Shown piece after piece: positions 6,078 to 9,663 of a stretch of DNA of 9,663 bases (within the stretch, counting starts at the first letter, position 1; the number at the start of each line of letters is the position of its first letter). Made by a program: the position numbers and the translations under genes. Origin of the DNA: Acidobacteriota bacterium (GTDB taxonomy: Bacteria; Acidobacteriota; Terriglobia; UBA7540); assembly GCA_021828245.1 (NCBI GenBank), contig JAKASC010000075.1, positions 1 to 9,663 of the forward strand, read 5' to 3'. The notes under the pieces are model-generated. The model was not told where the DNA came from and did not search any database. It worked only from the letters and a program-made list of their open reading frames with translations.

Positions 6078-6292
6078 TCCGCGCTCCGGCCGGATCGGTT
6101 CGCCGTCGGCTCTTCCGCCATGACGCGCGGCTCCTTGTCTCCTGCAAGCCTCGGGCTCCTCAGCGGCAGGCTCAATATTCCAGCTTCATTTCGACCCTGC
6201 CGCAGTCTCCCTTCGTTTCGCATCGCCTAGCCCAGCCTATTCCGGTCTTCCAGATCGCCATCCCAGTTTCCATTAAAGAAAGAGTGAATCCA

Positions 6293-6313
6293 ATCTAACG
6301 TCTATGCATCTAA
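6293..6313 (+). promoter_or_regulatory. Possible control region of the ArsR-type gene (direct repeat ATCTAA)
   Basis: ATCTAA occurs at 6293-6298 and 6308-6313, 15 bp apart, just upstream of the repressor gene, with the palindrome ATGCAT between them at 6304-6309. ArsR-family repressors usually autoregulate from operators in this position, but inverted rather than direct repeats are the norm, and no good -35/-10 pair is visible (the best is TTAAAG-17-TAACGT, weak). The rest of the 257-nt gap 6078-6334 shows no gene and no convincing terminator after the Nramp gene. Confidence 0.2.
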
Positions 6314-6334
6314 GCTTGTGAAGGGGTGAATACT

Positions 6335-6748
6335 ATGAACGAACTCGAAGCTTACTTCAAGGGTCTGGCGGATCGGACGCGGCTTCGGCTGATCAACTTG
6401 CTTTTACAGGGCGAACGGTGTGGATGCGATCTTCAGCGGCTATTGGGCATCACGCAACCGAACGTCTCGCGGCACCTGATCTATTTGAAGCACGTCGGGT
6501 TGCTTGTGGATCGGCGTGACGGCTTCCGAGTTTTTTATCGGCTGGCCCCTACGGATCGGCAACCGCTCAAAGGCCTGGTCTCATTTCTGGCCGCCGCTTT
6601 TCGAGACGACCCGATCCTCCGAAACGATCGGCGCCGCTTGAAACAAGCGCTTCGGCAAGGGGCCTGTGTGGTTCCCTCGACTCCAGCCGCGCCGGATAAA
6701 TATGCCGCGTTGCAGAAAGGTAAGCTTGTGCGACTGTCATCGGTGTAG
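6335..6748 (+). CDS. ArsR/SmtB-family repressor with a C-x-C metal-site motif
   Basis: A 137-residue winged-helix regulator. ELEAYFKGLADRTRLRLINLL (3-23) is the typical ArsR N-terminus. GERCGCDLQRLLGI (26-39) carries C29-x-C31 where classical arsenic-sensing ArsR has ELCVCDL on the alpha-3 helix. QPNVSRHLIYLKHVGLL (41-57) is the recognition helix, and DRRDGFRVFYRL (59-70) the wing. The tail (about 100-137) is longer than in minimal ArsR and contains C111. ATG 6335 is chosen because AAGGGG (6321-6326) gives an 8-nt spacer; the in-frame GTG at 6326 overlaps that site. The pump operon starts 30 nt downstream on the same strand, so it is probably the pump's local repressor. The CxC motif is known to bind As(III)/Sb(III) in ArsR, with a third Cys often contributing. 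Whether this protein senses a metalloid, a metal or an electrophile is inferred only from the motif. Confidence 0.9.
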   Translation: MNELEAYFKGLADRTRLRLINLLLQGERCGCDLQRLLGITQPNVSRHLIYLKHVGLLVDRRDGFRVFYRLAPTDRQPLKGLVSFLAAAFRDDPILRNDRRRLKQALRQGACVVPSTPAAPDKYAALQKGKLVRLSSV

Positions 6749-6778
6749 TACGACCCGCGCGAAAGGTAGGCGTATGCG

Positions 6779-8182
6779 ATGAGAGACGGCTCTCGACTCC
6801 TGTCCACAATAGTAGGCGTTTTGCTCCTGGCGACGGCACTGGGCGCGCAGGTGCCGGAGTCACAAAATCCGTGGAGGGAGAGCGTTCCTTCGGGCCAGGC
6901 GTCATCGAAGGTAATCCCGTTGTCGCTCGCCGAGGCCATTGCGCAGGGCCTCAGGTCCAATTTGGGTCTGCTGCTCTCGGATGATGCATCGAGAGTGGCG
7001 CGCGGCGAGCGTTGGCACGCACTGAGCCGGTTGCTGCCGACGCTTGAAACAGCGACAACCGAATCTCAGCAGGAAATCAACCTCCATGCGCTGATTGGCG
7101 CGCATATTCCGCCGGCGCTGCCGGCGATTGCCGGGCCGTTCCACGTGTTCGACGCCAGGGCTTACGCAACCGCCCCCCTCGTCAACCTGAGCGCATTGCG
7201 GGCGGAGCAGGCTGCGCGGCAAAACGTTCGCTCGGCGACTTACACTTACCGTCAAGCGCGTGACACGGTAGTTCTGGCGGTGGGCAACGCCTACCTGATG
7301 ACGGTAGCGGCGAAGGCGCGAGTCGCGGCAGCGCGGGCGGAGGTTCGCACCGCGCAAGCGCTTTACGAGCTGGCAGCAGACCGAGAACACGCGGGTCTGA
7401 GCCCGGAGATTGACACGCTGCGCGCCCACGTTGAACTGAAGGCCCAGCAAGAAAGCCTGCTGGCCGCTGAAAATGAATACGAGACTGATAAACTGACGCT
7501 GGCACGGCTGATCGGCCTGCCTGACGGACAACGCTATCATTTGGTTACCGCGGCGCCCTATGCGCCACTGGAAACCCTCAACTTCCAGCAAGCGGTCGGC
7601 CAAGCCTACCTCGAACGAGGCGACTATCAGGCGGCCCAAGCCGCGGTGAGAAGCGCGGAAGCGGAGCGTCGCGCCGTCGCCGCCGAGCGATATCCCACCC
7701 TGAGCGTCCATGCCAGCGCCGATGAAATCGGTCTGACGCTCGCCGGTGCTCATCCAACTTACGCCGTGGCGGCCACGGTGCAAATTCCGGTCTTTCAAGG
7801 TGGGCGCGTGCGGGGCGAATTGCAAGTGGCCGAGGCCCGCCTGCGCCAGCGTCAACAGGAACTCAGCTCCTTACACGACCAGATCGCTTATGAAATTCGC
7901 ACGGCGTTGCTTAACCTTAAAACGAGCGCCAGTCAGGTTGCGGTGGCTAGGAGCAACATTCACTTAGCCCACGCAACGCTTCAGCAAGCGCGGGATCGGT
8001 TCGCCACGGGCGTCGCCGATAACATCGAGGTGGTGGAGGCGCAGCAAGCGGCCGCGCAGGCCGATGATGCGTACATTTCCAGCCTCTACCAATTCAATCT
8101 TTCCAAACTTTCGCTCGCGCGGGCCATGGGTGTGGCGGAGCGCGACGCGCTGAAGTACCTGGGAGTTCAAAACCATGACTGA
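6779..8182 (+). CDS. TolC-like outer-membrane efflux channel (OEP family)
   Basis: A 467-residue protein of normal size for the family. Signal peptide at about 1-23 (LLSTIVGVLLLATALGA|Q), no lipobox cysteine. Two homologous halves follow, each opening with an LxxAI/AVxxAL-like helix: PLSLAEAIAQGLRSN (47-61) and LNFQQAVGQAYLERGDY (267-283). Long coiled-coil helices lie at about 140-245 and 345-450. Strand segments are visible near YATAPLVNLSA (129-139) and YAVAATVQIPVFQGGR (328-343); VFQGGR is a strong outer-membrane-factor signature. The C-terminal half has the usual RFATGVADNIEVVEAQ (407-422). It forms the trans-periplasmic exit duct for the adaptor and MFS pump encoded next. Start ATG 6779 has GAAAGGTAGG at 6761-6770 upstream, 8-nt spacer. 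Its last 8 nt overlap the next gene. Confidence 0.93.
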   Translation: MRDGSRLLSTIVGVLLLATALGAQVPESQNPWRESVPSGQASSKVIPLSLAEAIAQGLRSNLGLLLSDDASRVARGERWHALSRLLPTLETATTESQQEINLHALIGAHIPPALPAIAGPFHVFDARAYATAPLVNLSALRAEQAARQNVRSATYTYRQARDTVVLAVGNAYLMTVAAKARVAAARAEVRTAQALYELAADREHAGLSPEIDTLRAHVELKAQQESLLAAENEYETDKLTLARLIGLPDGQRYHLVTAAPYAPLETLNFQQAVGQAYLERGDYQAAQAAVRSAEAERRAVAAERYPTLSVHASADEIGLTLAGAHPTYAVAATVQIPVFQGGRVRGELQVAEARLRQRQQELSSLHDQIAYEIRTALLNLKTSASQVAVARSNIHLAHATLQQARDRFATGVADNIEVVEAQQAAAQADDAYISSLYQFNLSKLSLARAMGVAERDALKYLGVQNHD

Positions 8183-9434
8183 ACCCAATGATTTGAAAGA
8201 CCAGACGACCGCCCCACAGGCTTCACTCGCCGCAGGCGCTGCCACCAATTCAGCCCCGCCGGCGGCGTCGCCGGAAAAGAAGCGAAGAAAAAAGGTGGCG
8301 ATCGCGGTGGTGCTGCTATTGGCGTTGGGCGGATGGCTGACGTGGAGATATTACTCGCAGTTTGCCACCACCGACGACGCCGAGATCGAGGGTTATTTGC
8401 ACCCTGTCAGCGCTCGTATTCCGGGGTATGTGACGCGAGTGACGGTCAACGATACGCAATATGTCGCCAAGGGCACGGTGCTCGTGCAATTGGACCCGAC
8501 GGACTATCAGGTTGCCGTGGACTTGGCCAAGGCGCGGCTGGCCAAAGCGCAGGCAGAAGCGGATGCTGCCTTCGGCGGAGTGCCAATCGCTTCCGTCAGC
8601 ACCCTGAGCCAGGTACACTCGGCCGAAGCCGATGTCGAGGGTGCCCAAGCAGGGATTTTGGCCGCCGAAAAACAGTTCCAGGAGGCCGAGGCACGGCTCA
8701 TCCAAGTGGAGGCCAACAACATCAAGGTGCAAGATGACCTGGCGCGCTACCGCCAGTTGATCGGCAAGCGAGAAATCTCTCGGCAGCAGTATGACCAAGC
8801 CGTTGCCGCCTCCAAGGCCAGCGCCGCCGCGGTCACGGAGGCCCAGGCCGGCGTTGCCGCCGCCGGGCAGCGGATTAATCAGGAACGGAGTCGGATGCAG
8901 CAGGCGGAGGCCGAGCTAGGCAGCGCGCACACTCGACCGGAACAATTGCGCGTGACGCGGGCGCGCGCCGAAGCCGCCGCCGCCGCTGTCGAGGAAGCGG
9001 AGGCCGAACTCCACCGCGCCGAACTTAACCTGCAGTACACCACCATTGTGGCGCCTGCCAGCGGCATCATCGGCAAGCGCACGGCGGTGACGGGACAAAA
9101 CGTTTCTCCCGGTCAGACTTTAATGGTCATCGTTCCTACCAAGGACATCTGGGTGACGGCGAATTTCAAGGAAACCGAGCTCAAAGCCATGCGGGTGGGC
9201 CAGCCGGTCACAATCCACGTGGATGCCTACGATCAGGACTATCGCGGCAAAATTGAGGGCATTGCAGGAGCGACAGGGGTTCAATTCAGTCTGCTTCCGC
9301 CGGAAAACGCCACCGGAAATTACGTGAAGGTGGTGCAACGGGTGCCCGTGCGGATCGTCTTTGATCCGGGACAGGATCCCGACCACCGGCTGCAAGTAGG
9401 CCTGTCGGTCGAGCCGACCGTCCGGCTTCGCTAG
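8175..9434 (+). CDS. emrA: EmrA-like periplasmic adaptor (HlyD/membrane fusion protein)
   Basis: A 419-residue adaptor. A Pro/Ala-rich cytoplasmic N-terminus ends in KKRRKK (35-40), then one membrane helix (41-58). TTDDAEIEGYLHPVSARIPGYV (65-86) is the standard EmrA entry into the first half of the lipoyl domain, finishing with VLVQLDPTDYQ (102-112). A long alpha-hairpin, very rich in Ala, Glu and Gln, spans about 111-285. The second lipoyl half is TIVAPASGIIGKR (290-302) and VSPGQTLMVIVP (310-321). The beta-barrel domain has ANFKETEL (329-336) and VGQPVTIHVDAY (341-352), and the late FSLLPPENATGNYVKVVQR (371-389) is the sequence I associate with EmrA/VceA-type partners of DHA2 exporters. The ATG at 8175 lies inside the channel gene (8-nt overlap), indicating translational coupling. 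It should link the inner-membrane MFS pump to the channel encoded upstream. Confidence 0.93.
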   Translation: MTEPNDLKDQTTAPQASLAAGAATNSAPPAASPEKKRRKKVAIAVVLLLALGGWLTWRYYSQFATTDDAEIEGYLHPVSARIPGYVTRVTVNDTQYVAKGTVLVQLDPTDYQVAVDLAKARLAKAQAEADAAFGGVPIASVSTLSQVHSAEADVEGAQAGILAAEKQFQEAEARLIQVEANNIKVQDDLARYRQLIGKREISRQQYDQAVAASKASAAAVTEAQAGVAAAGQRINQERSRMQQAEAELGSAHTRPEQLRVTRARAEAAAAAVEEAEAELHRAELNLQYTTIVAPASGIIGKRTAVTGQNVSPGQTLMVIVPTKDIWVTANFKETELKAMRVGQPVTIHVDAYDQDYRGKIEGIAGATGVQFSLLPPENATGNYVKVVQRVPVRIVFDPGQDPDHRLQVGLSVEPTVRLR

Positions 9435-9458
9435 GGTTGCTTGTGAGAGGCGACACTC

Positions 9459-9663
9459 GTGGACGATTCTGCTGAAAACATTCTCCCTTCACCAGCCTCG
9501 CGGGACCTGACGGCGGCTTCCGCCATTTCCTGGTCCCCCGCGCACAACCCCTGGCTGATTGCTTCCGTCGTTGCTCTGTCTGCCTTTATGGAAATGCTGG
9601 ACGCGAGCATCGCCAACGTGGCCCTGCCGCACATGGCGGGCAGTCTCTCTTCCAGCAACGACC
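9459..9663 (+). CDS. emrB: EmrB-like DHA2 MFS exporter, N-terminal fragment
   Basis: Partial gene cut by the right edge; 68 codons are visible. The start is GTG 9459, with GAGAGG at 9445-9450 and an 8-nt spacer, 24 nt after the adaptor stop. A polar cytoplasmic N-terminus is followed by NPWLIASVVALSAFMEMLD (35-53), which is TM1, and then DASIANVALPHMAGSLS (53-69 by frame). This D-x-S-IANVALP-IAGSL pattern is the hallmark of 14-TM DHA2 drug exporters (EmrB/QacA type). It is the proton-driven inner-membrane pump of the tripartite system with the adaptor and channel upstream. The substrate cannot be told from this fragment. Confidence 0.9.
   Translation, partial: MDDSAENILPSPASRDLTAASAISWSPAHNPWLIASVVALSAFMEMLDASIANVALPHMAGSLSSSND

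Noticed and set aside
6076..6096. GATCCG/CGGATC short inverted repeat after the Nramp stop as a terminator
   Set aside because: Only a 6-bp stem with a 9-nt loop and no following T-run.
6326..6334. GTG start for the ArsR-type gene
   Set aside because: It overlaps the AAGGGG ribosome site that serves the ATG at 6335.
6311..6730. TAAGCTTGTG present at both 6311-6320 and 6721-6730
   Set aside because: An exact 10-nt repeat flanking the ArsR-type gene, but with no further similarity around it; probably chance.
6902..7855. Long minus-strand open frame (317 codons) opposite the channel gene
   Set aside because: Antisense shadow of a GC-rich gene; composition is Arg/Gln-rich with no domain, and the plus strand clearly encodes a TolC-like protein.
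1..9663. CRISPR array, insertion sequence, tRNA or rRNA
   Set aside because: No regularly spaced repeats, transposase motifs, long terminal inverted repeats or recognisable RNA gene sequences were seen on either strand.

Overview
The window looks like a piece of a moderately GC-rich chromosome from a Gram-negative (diderm) bacterium. Secreted proteins with Sec signal peptides, a predicted outer-membrane barrel and a TolC-type channel all require an outer membrane. The small membrane protein at 389-868 and the pairing of a signal-peptide-bearing GH116-type enzyme with other secreted carbohydrate-type proteins suggest Acidobacteriota. That is an inference from protein style, and Verrucomicrobiota or another soil lineage cannot be excluded. 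No insertion sequence, phage gene, tRNA, rRNA or CRISPR array is visible.

Left part, minus strand (1-2641): the N-terminus of a secreted GH116/glucosylceramidase-like enzyme runs off the left edge. Next come a small predicted membrane protein (389-868) and a large secreted protein with a glycoside-hydrolase-like barrel (986-2641). The control region at 2642-2800 holds two divergent sigma70-type promoters. Their TTGACA boxes lie in a perfect 12-bp inverted repeat, and a 23-bp palindrome of Fur-box geometry sits across the predicted start of the rightward transcript.

Middle part, plus strand (2801-6077): a Fur-family metalloregulator, then a 12-bp-stem hairpin. After it come three tightly joined genes: a predicted outer-membrane beta-barrel protein, a periplasmic mono-haem cytochrome c, and a divergent Nramp metal transporter in which the TM1 DPGN motif has become DVGS. 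Stop and start codons abut or overlap, so these three form one translational unit. A reasonable reading is a metal-acquisition module in which an outer-membrane protein, a redox protein and an inner-membrane transporter act in series under a Fur-family repressor. The functional coupling is inferred.

Right part, plus strand (6335-9663): an ArsR/SmtB-type repressor with a C-x-C metal-site motif leads directly into a tripartite efflux operon: a TolC-like outer-membrane channel, an EmrA-like adaptor and the start of an EmrB-like DHA2 MFS transporter that runs off the right edge. An ArsR-family sensor in front of an Emr-type drug pump suggests induction by a metalloid, metal or thiol-reactive compound.

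The two most interesting items are the barrel-cytochrome-Nramp operon and the CxC ArsR/Emr pump pairing. The divergent promoter with its palindromic operator is the clearest regulatory structure.
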